Shown here: in pieces, positions 30,019 through 38,694 of the stretch | Layout: each line of letters begins with the position of its first letter | Numbering within the stretch: the first letter of the stretch is position 1 | Assembly: GCA_018303025.1 (NCBI GenBank) | Contig: JAGVYZ010000020.1 | Coordinates: forward strand, 1 to 40,596 | Length of the DNA: 40,596 bases | Direction of reading: 5' to 3' | DNA from: Candidatus Woesearchaeota archaeon | Lineage (GTDB): Archaea; Nanobdellota; Nanobdellia; SCGC-AAA011-G17; GW2011-AR20 | Notes under the pieces: generated by a model | Database searches by the model: none | What the model was told of the DNA's origin: nothing | The model's input: the letters and a program-made list of their open reading frames with translations, nothing else | Made by a program: the position numbers and the translations under genes

Positions 30019-30104
30019 CACGAACCTGCAAAAATTCTTTCTTTTTATTTAACTTTAAAGTAAATACATTAATTTTATAAAAGAATTAATCAATTAATTT
30101 CTTA

Positions 30105-31127
30105 ATGCCACAACCACCATTCATACAGTTAACAGGTATTTCAAAAATTTTTAACAAAAATATCGTATTGGAAGATTTAAATTTGAGTGTTGGTTATGGT
30201 GAAATTCTAGGAATAATTGGAAAATCTGGTTCTGGAAAAACAACATTGTTAAATATTATTATTGGATTTCTAAAACCAGACAAGGGAAGTGTTATTTTTC
30301 AATCAAGAAATATTCACAAGGATGAAATTAATGTTGATACTCAATTTGGTTTTGCCTCTCAAGAGTTTTCTTTTTATGATAAATTAACTGTTGATGAAAA
30401 CTTAAGGTATTTTGGAAGTCTGTACAAAATAAAGGATAAAACATTAGACCAGAGGATACCTGAATTATTAAAATTTGTTGACTTGGAAGACAAGAGAAAT
30501 TTACTTGCAAGCAATTTGTCAACTGGAATGAAAAAAAGATTAGATATTGCCTGTTCATTAATTCATGATCCTAAAATATTAATTTTAGATGAACCCACAA
30601 GTGACTTGGATACTTTCTTGAGAAGAGATATTATTGCTTTATTAAAAAAAATCAATAAAGAAAAAGAGGTAACTATTGTTCTGACTTCTCATTTATTAGA
30701 TGAATTAGATATTTGCAACAGGATAGCTATTTTAAACAATAAACAAATTGTTGCTACTGGCAGTTCTGATGAATTAAAAGAAAAATGCTCAAATAATATG
30801 GAAATCATATTAGAAATTGCTTCTGGTAATTATGGTTATCTGCAAAAAATGTATAAATCTGATGACAGGGTTTCAAAATCATTAGTTAAAGATGGAAAAT
30901 TTATTTTATATACAAGCAAATCTGAAACAATATTAAGAGAATTATTATCTGAAATTAATTCTCATGGTGATAAATTATTAGATGTTGATGTTAACAAACC
31001 CAGCTTGAATGAAGTGTTTGAATATTTTGTAAATGCAAGCAATGAAAAAGCAATTGTTACTAAAAAAGAGGATAAAATAAAAAAGAAAAATGATAAGGAT
31101 ACTGGAGATAATAAAGAAGAATCTTAA
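30105..31127 (+). CDS. ABC-2 type transporter ATP-binding subunit
   Basis: 340 residues. Walker A is GKSGSGKTTLLN, the Q-loop region FGFASQEFSFYDKLTVDENL, the signature LSTGMKKRLDIA, Walker B ILILDEPTSDLD and the switch histidine LTSHLLDEL. A C-terminal extension of about 120 residues ends in a lysine-rich tail. It powers export through the permease encoded next (38-base overlap); the substrate is unknown (drug, lipid or polymer). TTTATAAA around 30074 lies about 30 bases before the ATG. Confidence 0.95.
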   Translation: MPQPPFIQLTGISKIFNKNIVLEDLNLSVGYGEILGIIGKSGSGKTTLLNIIIGFLKPDKGSVIFQSRNIHKDEINVDTQFGFASQEFSFYDKLTVDENLRYFGSLYKIKDKTLDQRIPELLKFVDLEDKRNLLASNLSTGMKKRLDIACSLIHDPKILILDEPTSDLDTFLRRDIIALLKKINKEKEVTIVLTSHLLDELDICNRIAILNNKQIVATGSSDELKEKCSNNMEIILEIASGNYGYLQKMYKSDDRVSKSLVKDGKFILYTSKSETILRELLSEINSHGDKLLDVDVNKPSLNEVFEYFVNASNEKAIVTKKEDKIKKKNDKDTGDNKEES

Positions 31128-32562
31128 ATTATTGGTAAGAAGCAAGACATCTGCTTTAATTGTCTTAGTTGGACCTTTATTATTAATGTTGTTAATGGGG
31201 TTAGCTTTTAATTCATCATCTGCTTTAGATATTAAAGTAGGAACTTATTCTGAATCTTATTCTGAATTATCAACTGGAATTAAAACACAATTACAAGATG
31301 ATTCTTTTAAAGTTGTTGAGATGAGCTCTGAACAAAATTGTTTAGATGCTGTAAAAAGAGGAGATGTTCATATTTGTGTTGTATTTCCAAAAGATTTATC
31401 TGTACAATCTACTGAAAATGTAATTTTTCATGTTGATAAAACAAGAATGAATCTGGTTTATCTTGTTATTAATAGTATCTCAAATAAATTATCTGTAAAG
31501 TCATCTGAATTAAGCACTGCTTTAACAACTACTTTGGTTAATGCTGTAAATAATATCAATAGTGATGTTACTGGAAATTCAGAGAGTATTTCTCAATTAG
31601 GTGTCAACTTAAATCAGGCGGTAACTGAAGTAAATAATGCACAAGGTGCTTTGGCTAATATACAAATGCCTAATCTAACTGAAATTATGGAAGGAAATAT
31701 GAGTGATGATGTTTTGGGTGACCTTAAAAGTGCACAGACTAAAATAGACAATTTCTTTGCTATGAAAGGAAACATTGACACTGCTATAAATTCTGCTAAA
31801 GAGAATTTAAATACTGCTTCTACCAATAACCAAAAAGTGCAGGATGTTGTAAAAAAAATAAATGATAATATCAATTCTATACAAATTAAAGAAGTTTCTA
31901 AAATCGTCACTCCTATTAAAACTGAAATAAAACCTATTGCTGCTGAAAAAACATATTTGGATTCTTCTCTTCCTTCTGTTTTAATGCTTGTTCTATTATT
32001 TGCAGGTGTATTTTTAGCTTCAACAATTATTATTTCTGAGAAGACCTCCAGAGCTTATTTCAGGAATTTTATAACTCCCACTAATTATGCAATATTTTTG
32101 ATTGGAAATTATTTATCTAATCTCCTTGTTTTAATATTGCAAACATTAGTAATCTTTGCTGTAATGTTTTCTGTTACTAAATTCCTGCCTTCATCTGGTG
32201 CTATTTTAAATTTGTTTATTATTATTTTATTAGTAAGCTCTGTATTTATATTACTTGGAATGTTAATTGGCTACTTGTTTAAAAATGAGGAGACAGCTAC
32301 TATTGGAAGCATTACAATAAGCTTTGTTTTGATATTTTTTTCAAACATAATTTTACCTACTGAAACATTACCTGCTACTATAAGAAGCATTGTCAACTTT
32401 AATCCTGTCATGCTTGGAGAAACTGCTTTGAGAAGAACATTATTATTTGAAGAAAGCTTAAGTTCAATTAGTCTGCATATTTATGTTTTATTAGGGTATG
32501 TTGTACTTTTATTTGTTTTAGTTTATCTAGCTAGAGAGTTGACTAAAAGAAGAGTTAACTAA
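31090..32562 (+). CDS. ABC-2 type permease with large extracellular domain
   Basis: 490 residues. One N-terminal membrane helix (SALIVLVGPLLLMLLMGLAF) is followed by about 250 extracellular residues rich in S, T and N with coiled-coil character (ALANIQMPN...KIDNFFAMKGNIDTAIN). Five more helices cover about residues 295-485 (LMLVLLFAGVFLASTIIISE, then LPSSGAILNLFIIILLVSSV). This is the YhgE/ABC2_membrane_3 layout. It overlaps the ATPase gene and forms the exporter with it. The start MIRILEIIKKNLKLLVRSKT is typical of ABC-2 permeases. Confidence 0.9.
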   Translation: MIRILEIIKKNLKLLVRSKTSALIVLVGPLLLMLLMGLAFNSSSALDIKVGTYSESYSELSTGIKTQLQDDSFKVVEMSSEQNCLDAVKRGDVHICVVFPKDLSVQSTENVIFHVDKTRMNLVYLVINSISNKLSVKSSELSTALTTTLVNAVNNINSDVTGNSESISQLGVNLNQAVTEVNNAQGALANIQMPNLTEIMEGNMSDDVLGDLKSAQTKIDNFFAMKGNIDTAINSAKENLNTASTNNQKVQDVVKKINDNINSIQIKEVSKIVTPIKTEIKPIAAEKTYLDSSLPSVLMLVLLFAGVFLASTIIISEKTSRAYFRNFITPTNYAIFLIGNYLSNLLVLILQTLVIFAVMFSVTKFLPSSGAILNLFIIILLVSSVFILLGMLIGYLFKNEETATIGSITISFVLIFFSNIILPTETLPATIRSIVNFNPVMLGETALRRTLLFEESLSSISLHIYVLLGYVVLLFVLVYLARELTKRRVN

Positions 32563-32569
32563 AGATAGA

Positions 32570-32577
32570 TTTATAAA
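32570..32577 (+). promoter_or_regulatory. TATA-like box deciding the LemA start
   Basis: TTTATAAA lies 29 bases before the ATG at 32599, the second in-frame ATG, and only 11-14 before the TTG and ATG at 32581/32584. Confidence 0.6.
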
Positions 32578-32598
32578 TCTTTGATGATTTCTTATTAC

Positions 32599-33150
32599 AT
32601 GATAGGCTGGATAATACTTGGGATTGTAGTCGTAATTATTGTTATATTTATTTATTACTATAATAGATTTATCAGCTTAGTTAATCAGATAGAGAATGCT
32701 TTATCTCAAATTGATGTTCAATTAAAAAAGAGAGCTGATTTAGTACCTAATTTAATTGAAGCTGTAAAAGGCTATATGAAGCATGAAAAAAGCATTATAA
32801 AAGAAGTTACTGATGCAAGAAAAGCTTTGGTTGGTGCTAAAGATTTGAATGGAAAATTAAAAGCAGGCGATAATTTACAAAATGCATTAAAATCAATATT
32901 TGCTATTGCTGAAAATTATCCTAACTTAAAAGCTAATGAGAATTTCTTGCAATTGCAAAATGAATTAAGTTCTATTGAAGACAAGGTTGCTTATTCAAGG
33001 CAATATTACAATGACGGAATAATGAGTTATAATTTGATTAATACAACTATTCCTGGTGTATGGTTTGCTTCTCTTTATGGTTTTAAGAAGAAAGATTACT
33101 TGCAAATAAAAGAAGTAGAGAGAGAAGTTGTAAAGGTTAAGTTTGAGTAA
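32599..33150 (+). CDS. lemA: LemA family membrane protein
   Basis: From the supported ATG (MIGWIILGIVVVIIVIFIYY) the protein has 183 residues. One N-terminal helix is followed by the long antiparallel helical hairpin of LemA: NRFISLVNQIENALSQIDVQ, LKKRADLVPNLIEAVKGYM, then FLQLQNELSSIEDKVAYSRQ and YNDGIMSYN. All are diagnostic. LemA often accompanies HtpX-like proteases, and an htpX gene lies 1.8 kb downstream in the same direction, although VapB and two unknown genes on the other strand intervene. Its last 14 bases overlap the truncated VapC reading frame. Confidence 0.93.
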   Translation: MIGWIILGIVVVIIVIFIYYYNRFISLVNQIENALSQIDVQLKKRADLVPNLIEAVKGYMKHEKSIIKEVTDARKALVGAKDLNGKLKAGDNLQNALKSIFAIAENYPNLKANENFLQLQNELSSIEDKVAYSRQYYNDGIMSYNLINTTIPGVWFASLYGFKKKDYLQIKEVEREVVKVKFE

Positions 33151-33280
33151 TTTTAACTAACTCCTCTGTAGAATAAATGATTATTTTTGATTGTTTTTTT
33201 AATTCTTTTTTAAAATCTTCTGTTTTTCCTGATTTTATTAGTATAGAAAATAGAATATTAGCGTCTATAACTAAATCCAT
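33137..33280 (-). pseudogene. vapC: Truncated VapC (PIN domain) toxin
   Basis: Not in the ORF track. One base after the antitoxin stop, an ATG reads MDLVIDANILFSILIKSGKT and ends after 47 residues. VIDANIL with its aspartate and IYSTEEL are the first strand and an early helix of PIN domains, but the other two acidic residues of the metal site and about 80 residues are missing. The frame stops inside the 3' end of lemA, so a deletion joining lemA to the toxin gene probably removed the rest. It is unlikely to be an active RNase. Confidence 0.75.
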
Positions 33281-33281
33281 T

Positions 33282-33503
33282 TTAAGAAAGTCTTCTTTTT
33301 ACAAGATTCTTATTAAGCTCTCTTCCAAGCCTTAATGCGTCTTCTTCTGTAAATGTGCTCTTTGCCTTGAATTTTTTTATAAATTCTAAAGCTGTTATCT
33401 TTTCATCAAATGCTTCTCTCGCTACTGCACTCCAGTTTATTTCTGCAAAAGAATCCATTTTTTCCTTTAATTCAATTGGTATTGATAGTGTTACGTTTAC
33501 CAT
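33282..33503 (-). CDS. vapB: VapB-like ribbon-helix-helix antitoxin
   Basis: 73 residues: VNVTLSIPIELKEKMDSFAE and INWSAVAREAFDEKI are the strand and helices of an archaeal VapB-type RHH protein, followed by a toxin-binding tail (FKAKSTFTEEDALRLGRELN). It directly precedes the truncated VapC frame. With the toxin broken it is either an orphan antitoxin able to counter related VapC proteins or decaying. TTTAAATA lies about 47 bases upstream, so this gene has a leader of about 20 bases. Confidence 0.8.
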   Translation of the reverse strand: MVNVTLSIPIELKEKMDSFAEINWSAVAREAFDEKITALEFIKKFKAKSTFTEEDALRLGRELNKNLVKRRLS

Positions 33504-33572
33504 TTTTCTTATTTTGTGTGTATATGTGAAAATACGTGAGAATATTTAAATGTTTCGCTTTGTGGTTTTTTA

Positions 33573-34421
33573 CTAAGATAAACTAAAATCTTTTAAAAAT
33601 CTCCAAAACTGAGGCCAGCTTTTATTTACACATTCTGGATATTCTATTTTTATAGAATTTCTTTTTAACATTGCTACTGCCTGGATAACCCTATGGTCTC
33701 TTGAAGTTATTTCTTTTTGATGAAGTGCTAATTCCATTTCATTTATTCTATCACTTTCATGACCTCTTAGACTAGGCCATCTTTTTTCAGCTTCTTTATT
33801 TATTAATCCAAATGCTCTTGCAAAACAATAATCTTCTGCTTGTTCTGGAGTAAATTCTATTTTTCCTGTTTTTATATAATTTAAATAAGCTAATGCTTGG
33901 GCTAATATTGTCTCATCATATCTTGGCTCCCATAATTTGCCTTGTTTTCTTGCTTTTGTCCAGTGTTCTATTGCTTCATAAGTTGTTTGTAATTTATATG
34001 GTGGATTTATGATTCTTTGAGAATTTCCTAATAAAACAGATGCACTAGCCCATTGAGAAGTTCCATTATCTAATTCTAATAATTGCTCTAATGACCAATT
34101 TGTTATTTCTGGATTATTACAGATTTTTCTATCTTTAAGTGTGCCTTGAAGAATAAATCTTTTATCTAACCCTAATTTCCATGAAGCAAACCTCAAAAAT
34201 CTGTATAATGTTCCTGATTCTCCTACATCAATTGGGGTATTTTCCTTCCATTGAATAGAGGCATGATAAAGTGATTTTAAATCATCACTTAATTTTTCAT
34301 AATGTTGCTGTAAAAAATTTATGCAATCAGAATAATTATTAATTAAATCTAAGACACCAATTCTTATCATCCATGATTTATCTAAAGGAATATAATCTTT
34401 TTTTATTAAATCATTTTTCAT
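33573..34421 (-). CDS. Unknown 282-residue protein, faint EPSP-synthase-like motif
   Basis: MKNDLIKKDYIPLDKSWMIR begins a soluble protein. IDVGESGTLYRFLRFASWKL followed by FILQGTLKDR recalls the ...SGTTxRFL... and xGxxxLxxR segments of EPSP-synthase-family folds, and GTSQWASASVLLG recalls their SSQxxSALL segment. The rest does not match and the expected length (over 400) is not reached. If real, this is a partial or specialised single-domain relative; otherwise the gene is simply unknown. TTTTAAAG lies 29 bases before the ATG inside an inverted repeat. Confidence 0.5.
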   Translation of the reverse strand: MKNDLIKKDYIPLDKSWMIRIGVLDLINNYSDCINFLQQHYEKLSDDLKSLYHASIQWKENTPIDVGESGTLYRFLRFASWKLGLDKRFILQGTLKDRKICNNPEITNWSLEQLLELDNGTSQWASASVLLGNSQRIINPPYKLQTTYEAIEHWTKARKQGKLWEPRYDETILAQALAYLNYIKTGKIEFTPEQAEDYCFARAFGLINKEAEKRWPSLRGHESDRINEMELALHQKEITSRDHRVIQAVAMLKRNSIKIEYPECVNKSWPQFWRFLKDFSLS

Positions 34422-34431
34422 AACTTTGAGA

Positions 34432-34456
34432 AGTACAATAAACTTTAAAATGTACT
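34432..34456. promoter_or_regulatory. Inverted repeat around a TATA-like box
   Basis: AGTACA and TGTACT, 13 bases apart, flank the TTTTAAAG box of the gene at 34421. Bound protein would block TBP access, so this is a repressor-site candidate. Confidence 0.4.
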
Positions 34457-34498
34457 GATTATCTAAAAGTTTAACATTTATTAAATTTGCAAAAGTTT

Positions 34499-34834
34499 TT
34501 ATTTTTTCCTAAGTTCTTCTCTTAAATGATAAGCAAGTTGAACTCCTAATATCCTAAATTCTTCAGAAGATAAAGGTGTTCTAATTTTAACTAAATCAAA
34601 AGTATCTGTAATATCTGGCTTTGATATTGTTGTTATTCTGTCTCCTTTTTTGAATTCCTTTGCTATTGTTCCAATTAGTCTATGTAAATTATCATCTGTA
34701 AATGGATGGCCTTCAAAATAAACACCTTCTACAGGAGGTATGACTTCACATTCATATTTTATATCTTGAGTAAAACTATCACTGCCTAAATTTGGAACTA
34801 TTGTTTCCACTCTTGAAAATAAGTATTCTTGCAT
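34499..34834 (-). CDS. Unknown 111-residue protein
   Basis: MQEYLFSRVETIVPNLGSDS starts a soluble protein with EVIPPVEGVYFEGHPFTDDN and a C-terminal helix AYHLREELRKK. No family is recognised. TTATAAAT begins about 28 bases before the ATG. It is divergent from htpX, with the two TATA boxes about 20 bases apart, so the two promoters share one short control region. Confidence 0.6.
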   Translation of the reverse strand: MQEYLFSRVETIVPNLGSDSFTQDIKYECEVIPPVEGVYFEGHPFTDDNLHRLIGTIAKEFKKGDRITTISKPDITDTFDLVKIRTPLSSEEFRILGVQLAYHLREELRKK

Positions 34835-34881
34835 TTAAGTATTAAAACCTAAAAATTTATAAGTGTATTCAAAACAAAACC

Positions 34882-34889
34882 TATAAAAA
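34882..34889 (+). promoter_or_regulatory. TATA-like box deciding the htpX start
   Basis: TATAAAAA is exactly 29 bases before the ATG at 34911. The track's start at 34896 would lie upstream of the predicted transcript start. Confidence 0.7.
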
Positions 34890-34910
34890 GGAATATTGAG
34901 TTTTAATAAC

Positions 34911-35786
34911 ATGGAAAGATTAAATTTTCATGATGAGATTAAGAAGAACAAGATTTATTCTGGATTGCTTATACTAATAGTATTTGCTGTTTTATTTGCA
35001 TTAGCTTATGTTATAATGAGAATATTTTCTCCTGGTAGTTTCTTTTTTATTATGATTGTTGCTATTGTTATATCATTGCTTTATATTGTGATTGGATATT
35101 ATAATTCAGCTAAGATTGCTGTTGCTTCTGTTAATGCGAAAGAAGCTTCTACGAGTGAATATAGGCAGTATCATGACTTAGTTGAAGGATTATGTTTGGC
35201 TTCTGGATTGCCTAAACCTAAATTGTATATTATGCAAAATGAACAGATAAATGCATTTGCTTCTGGAAGAGATCCTAAGAATGCGGTTATTTGCGTTACA
35301 ACTGGATGTTTAAATAAATTAAACAAACAAGAGCTAGAAGGTGTTTTATCTCATGAGCTTTCTCATATTGCTAATTATGACATAAGATTCATGACATTAA
35401 CTGCTGTATTAGTCGGAATGATTGCTATTATTTCTGAAATATTTTTGAGAAGCTTATGGTTTAGAGGCAATGACAGAGATAACAAAGGTGGAGCTATTCT
35501 TATTGTTATTGGAATAGTATTAGCTATCTTAGCTCCTTTAATAACGCAATTAGTGCAGTTTGCTATTTCAAGAAAAAGAGAATTAGTAGCTGACTCAAAT
35601 GCTGTCAAGTTTACAAGAAGTCCTACTGGATTGATAAATGCACTAACTAAGATTAAAGATAATAAAGACATGAAAGTAAGTGGGGCTGTTGCTCCTTTGT
35701 TTTTAGCTAAGCCTTCTAATGTTGCTAATTTATTTGAAACTCATCCGCCTTTAACTGAAAGAATTGAAAGATTGAAAAAAATGTAA
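34911..35786 (+). CDS. htpX: HtpX-family M48 membrane metalloprotease
   Basis: 291 residues from the ATG at 34911 (MERLNFHDEIKKNKIYSGLL), the standard archaeal HtpX opening. The protein has two N-terminal helices. The zinc motif HELSHIANYD (HExxH) is complete, with the third ligand expected in KRELVADSNAVKF. Two further helices flank it (VLVGMIAIISEIFL and GAILIVIGIVLAILAPLITQ). FETHPPLTERIERL closes the protein, as in the family. It degrades misfolded membrane proteins. It converges with purD, with two bases between the coding ends. Confidence 0.95.
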   Translation: MERLNFHDEIKKNKIYSGLLILIVFAVLFALAYVIMRIFSPGSFFFIMIVAIVISLLYIVIGYYNSAKIAVASVNAKEASTSEYRQYHDLVEGLCLASGLPKPKLYIMQNEQINAFASGRDPKNAVICVTTGCLNKLNKQELEGVLSHELSHIANYDIRFMTLTAVLVGMIAIISEIFLRSLWFRGNDRDNKGGAILIVIGIVLAILAPLITQLVQFAISRKRELVADSNAVKFTRSPTGLINALTKIKDNKDMKVSGAVAPLFLAKPSNVANLFETHPPLTERIERLKKM

Positions 35787-35788
35787 TT

Positions 35789-37108
35789 TTATTTTAAAAT
35801 TCTTTCAACATCTCTCCAGCCAATATCTGTTCTATAATGCAGGTTATTTCCTTCTATTGAAATATATGCAATAGCTGAATAAGCACGCTGCCTTGCTTCT
35901 AAAATATCTTTTCCTTCTGCAACAACACTAAATAATCTTCCTCCATTAGCATAAGTTTTTCCATCTATAATATCAATTCCTGCTCCAAATATATTTATTC
36001 CTTCTAATTGCATTGCTTGTTCAAGTCCATAAATTCTTTTTCCTCTGGCTTGTGAATAATCTTGAGGATAACCGCGAGATGCACCTACTATACAAACCCT
36101 TGTTTTATTATCTTGAGAAATCTTTACTTGATTAAGCCTTTTTTCTAAACAAGCCTGTATAAGGTCTAGGTAATCTGTTTTTAAAGATGGAAGAACAACC
36201 TGGCATTCTGGGTCTCCCCATCTTGCATTGTATTCTATATTCATTAATTTTCCATTAACAACAATTCCGCCTAAATAAAGAATTCCTGTAAAAGGAACTC
36301 CTTCTGAAGCCATACCTAAAATTACTTTTGAAATCATTTGTTTTTCTATTTCATCTTTTAAAGGATTGGTTATTAATGCAGGCGAAATAGCACCCATTCC
36401 GCCTGTTTGCTCTCCTTCATCAAAATTATTAACTGTTTTATTATCCTGAGCTGATTTAAATATTCTATAAGACAATCCATCACTTATTGCATAATATGAA
36501 AATTCTTCTCCTACTAATCCTTCTTCAATTAAAAATCTTCTTCCAGCTCTATCTGGGAATGTTTTCATTAATCTAATATTTTGAATAGCTTGTTCTAATG
36601 TTGTTGATTTAAGTGCACCTTTACCTGCACACAAACCGATTGCTTTTATGTAGAATATTCCTGGATTTTCTTGATAAAGTCTTGTTACATATTCTATTGC
36701 TGAAGCTTCATTATCAAAATATCTAAATTTAGGATGTGGAATTTCTTGTCTTTGCATAAACTGACGAGCCCAATTTTTATCACTTTCAATTCTTGCTGCT
36801 AATTTTGTTGGGCCAAATACCTGAAAACCATTTTGCTGCAATAAATCTACTGTGCCTGATGCAAGTGCATCATCCTGGGCAACATCAATTAAATCAGGCT
36901 TATATTCTTCTGCAATTCTAAGAATAGATATTGGATCTTTTAATGAACTCCTTTTGTCTACAATAACATTCTTTTTCCTCCAGTTTAGAAAGTCATTTCC
37001 AGGAGTAACTATCACTCTTTCTACTTGAGGACTATTTCTATATGCATGAGAGATTACATCTTCTCTTGCTCCATTGCCAACAATCATAACAGAAAGCCCT
37101 CTTACCAT
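35789..37108 (-). CDS. purD: Phosphoribosylamine-glycine ligase
   Basis: 439 residues of ATP-grasp GARS. The N-domain carries VMIVGNGAREDVISHAYRNS (the GxGxRE loop) and VTPGND. DLIDVAQDDALASGTVDLLQ follows, then the grasp domain with FIEE-like FLIEEGLVGEEFSYYAISDG, FDEGEQTGGMGAISPA and LMNIEYNARWGDPECQVVLP. The active-site residues appear intact. It joins glycine to phosphoribosylamine in purine synthesis. No other purine gene is in view, and many DPANN genomes lack most of that pathway, so its setting is notable. CTTTATTAA about 29 bases upstream fits a leaderless start at 37108. Confidence 0.95.
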   Translation of the reverse strand: MVRGLSVMIVGNGAREDVISHAYRNSPQVERVIVTPGNDFLNWRKKNVIVDKRSSLKDPISILRIAEEYKPDLIDVAQDDALASGTVDLLQQNGFQVFGPTKLAARIESDKNWARQFMQRQEIPHPKFRYFDNEASAIEYVTRLYQENPGIFYIKAIGLCAGKGALKSTTLEQAIQNIRLMKTFPDRAGRRFLIEEGLVGEEFSYYAISDGLSYRIFKSAQDNKTVNNFDEGEQTGGMGAISPALITNPLKDEIEKQMISKVILGMASEGVPFTGILYLGGIVVNGKLMNIEYNARWGDPECQVVLPSLKTDYLDLIQACLEKRLNQVKISQDNKTRVCIVGASRGYPQDYSQARGKRIYGLEQAMQLEGINIFGAGIDIIDGKTYANGGRLFSVVAEGKDILEARQRAYSAIAYISIEGNNLHYRTDIGWRDVERILK

Positions 37109-37180
37109 TTTTTTATGATTCTAAAGGAATTAATAAAGAGTTCTATATTTTAATATATAATTGAAAAAAATGTAGATATC

Positions 37181-37188
37181 TTTAAATA
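37181..37188 (+). promoter_or_regulatory. TATA-like box of the oxidoreductase-hydrogenase operon
   Basis: TTTAAATA lies 29 bases before the ATG at 37210. No other promoter-like element is seen between the four genes that follow, whose junctions are overlapped or adjacent. Confidence 0.7.
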
Positions 37189-37209
37189 TATCTTCTATGT
37201 TTTCATTAC

Positions 37210-38694
37210 ATGCTAACCAATGTATTAATTGGAGGAAAAGCTGGACAGGGTCCTAATGTTTTAGCGAACATTATTTCTGAGATTTTAGTTAAAACAGGAT
37301 ACTATGTTTTTCTTTCAAGAGAATATGAATCAGTAATAAGAGGTGGACATAATTATAATATATTAACTTTCTCTGATACTAAAGTTTATAGCAATGAGAA
37401 TAAGATTGATATTTTAATTTGCCTGGATGATAATACTGAATTAGTTCATAAAAGCAAAATAAGAAAAGAGACACTTGTTTTGAGAAATAAAGACAATAAA
37501 GAGAATATTTATTTTGCCGGGAAATTATTAAAGATATTGGGTTTTGATTTTAAATTTTTGGAAATTGAAATTAAAAAATTAAGGAATTTCGATGCTAATT
37601 TGAAAAATGCAAAAGAAGGTTATGAAAGCGAAAATTCTAAATTTAACTTAAAAACTTCTAAGAATAAAACTAATTATTTCATGAATGGCGCTCAGGGTGT
37701 AAAAGAAGGTGCTTTGAAGGGTGGAATGGATGTTTATTTTGCTTATCCAATGACACCAGCTACTTCTCTTTTATCTGAACTAGCTGAGAAACAAGTTGAG
37801 AATAATATTTTAACATTAGAATTGGAAAATGAGATTGCTGTTTTTAATGCTGCTATTGGAAGTGCTATTACTGGTGCTAAATCAATGGTTGGAACTTCTG
37901 GCGGCGGATTTGATTTAATGACAGAAGCTTTAAGTTTAGCTGGTATTGGAGAAATTCCTGTTGTTGCTTATTTAGCTCAAAGACCAGGACCTGCTACTGG
38001 TGTTGCTACTAAAACAGCTCAGGGTGACTTGAATATTGCTTTATATTCTGGGCATGGTGAATTTTCAAGAGTTGTTGTTGCTCCTGGCGACCCAATAGAA
38101 AGTGCTGAATTAACTTCTGCTTTGTTTTATTTATCCCAGAAATTTAAAATTCCCTGTTTGATATTATCTGACAAGCAATTAGCTGAAAGCTTTTACACAT
38201 TAAACGGGAAAGCTAATATTGTGAAATCTGAAAAATTAACTTCTTTGAAAAGATACAATAGCTATGAACATCTTGATTCTGGGGAAGCTACTGAAGATAC
38301 TGCAATTGTTGAAAAAAATGTTGAAAGAAGATTAATGAAGGCTAATGAAATAAAAAGAGAAGTTGAGAAATTAGAAACTTGCAAGGTTTATGGAAAAGGA
38401 AAAACTTTAATTGTTGGATGGGGTTCTACTAAAGGCGCTATTTTTGATGCTATACAAGGATTAGATGCAAGATTTTTACAAGTACTTTATTTAGAACCAT
38501 TTTCTGATAAAATAGTTGCTGAATTAAAAAAAGCTGATAATATAATTGTTGTTGAAAATAATGCAACTGCCCAGTTGGCTAATTTGATTACTGCTAAGAC
38601 TGGAATTTTTATTAAAAATAAAATTTTGAAATACAATGGACTGCCTTTTTACTCTGATGAGCTAAAAGAAGAGATAAAGAAGAGGATGAAATGA
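37210..38694 (+). CDS. 2-oxoacid:ferredoxin oxidoreductase, fused gamma-alpha subunit
   Basis: 494 residues. The gamma domain (about 1-150) opens LTNVLIGGKAGQGPNVLANI and has the YESVIRGGHNYNILTFSD loop. The alpha domain starts near MNGAQGVKEGALKGGMDVYF with AYPMTPATSLLSELAE, the region near the thiamine site, then GTSGGGFDLMTEALSLAGIG and YLAQRPGPATGVATKTAQGD. It is shorter than the usual 560-600 residues because the gamma part is compact. With the beta subunit it oxidises a 2-oxoacid to an acyl-CoA and reduces ferredoxin. Wording fits the KorAB/OFOR group rather than four-subunit POR; the substrate is not fixed. It overlaps the regulator gene by four bases. Confidence 0.93.
   Translation: MLTNVLIGGKAGQGPNVLANIISEILVKTGYYVFLSREYESVIRGGHNYNILTFSDTKVYSNENKIDILICLDDNTELVHKSKIRKETLVLRNKDNKENIYFAGKLLKILGFDFKFLEIEIKKLRNFDANLKNAKEGYESENSKFNLKTSKNKTNYFMNGAQGVKEGALKGGMDVYFAYPMTPATSLLSELAEKQVENNILTLELENEIAVFNAAIGSAITGAKSMVGTSGGGFDLMTEALSLAGIGEIPVVAYLAQRPGPATGVATKTAQGDLNIALYSGHGEFSRVVVAPGDPIESAELTSALFYLSQKFKIPCLILSDKQLAESFYTLNGKANIVKSEKLTSLKRYNSYEHLDSGEATEDTAIVEKNVERRLMKANEIKREVEKLETCKVYGKGKTLIVGWGSTKGAIFDAIQGLDARFLQVLYLEPFSDKIVAELKKADNIIVVENNATAQLANLITAKTGIFIKNKILKYNGLPFYSDELKEEIKKRMK

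Noticed and set aside
29756-30031. 91-residue minus-strand ORF
   Set aside because: It runs opposite to the 42-residue zinc-ribbon gene, which has a promoter and ribosome-binding site.
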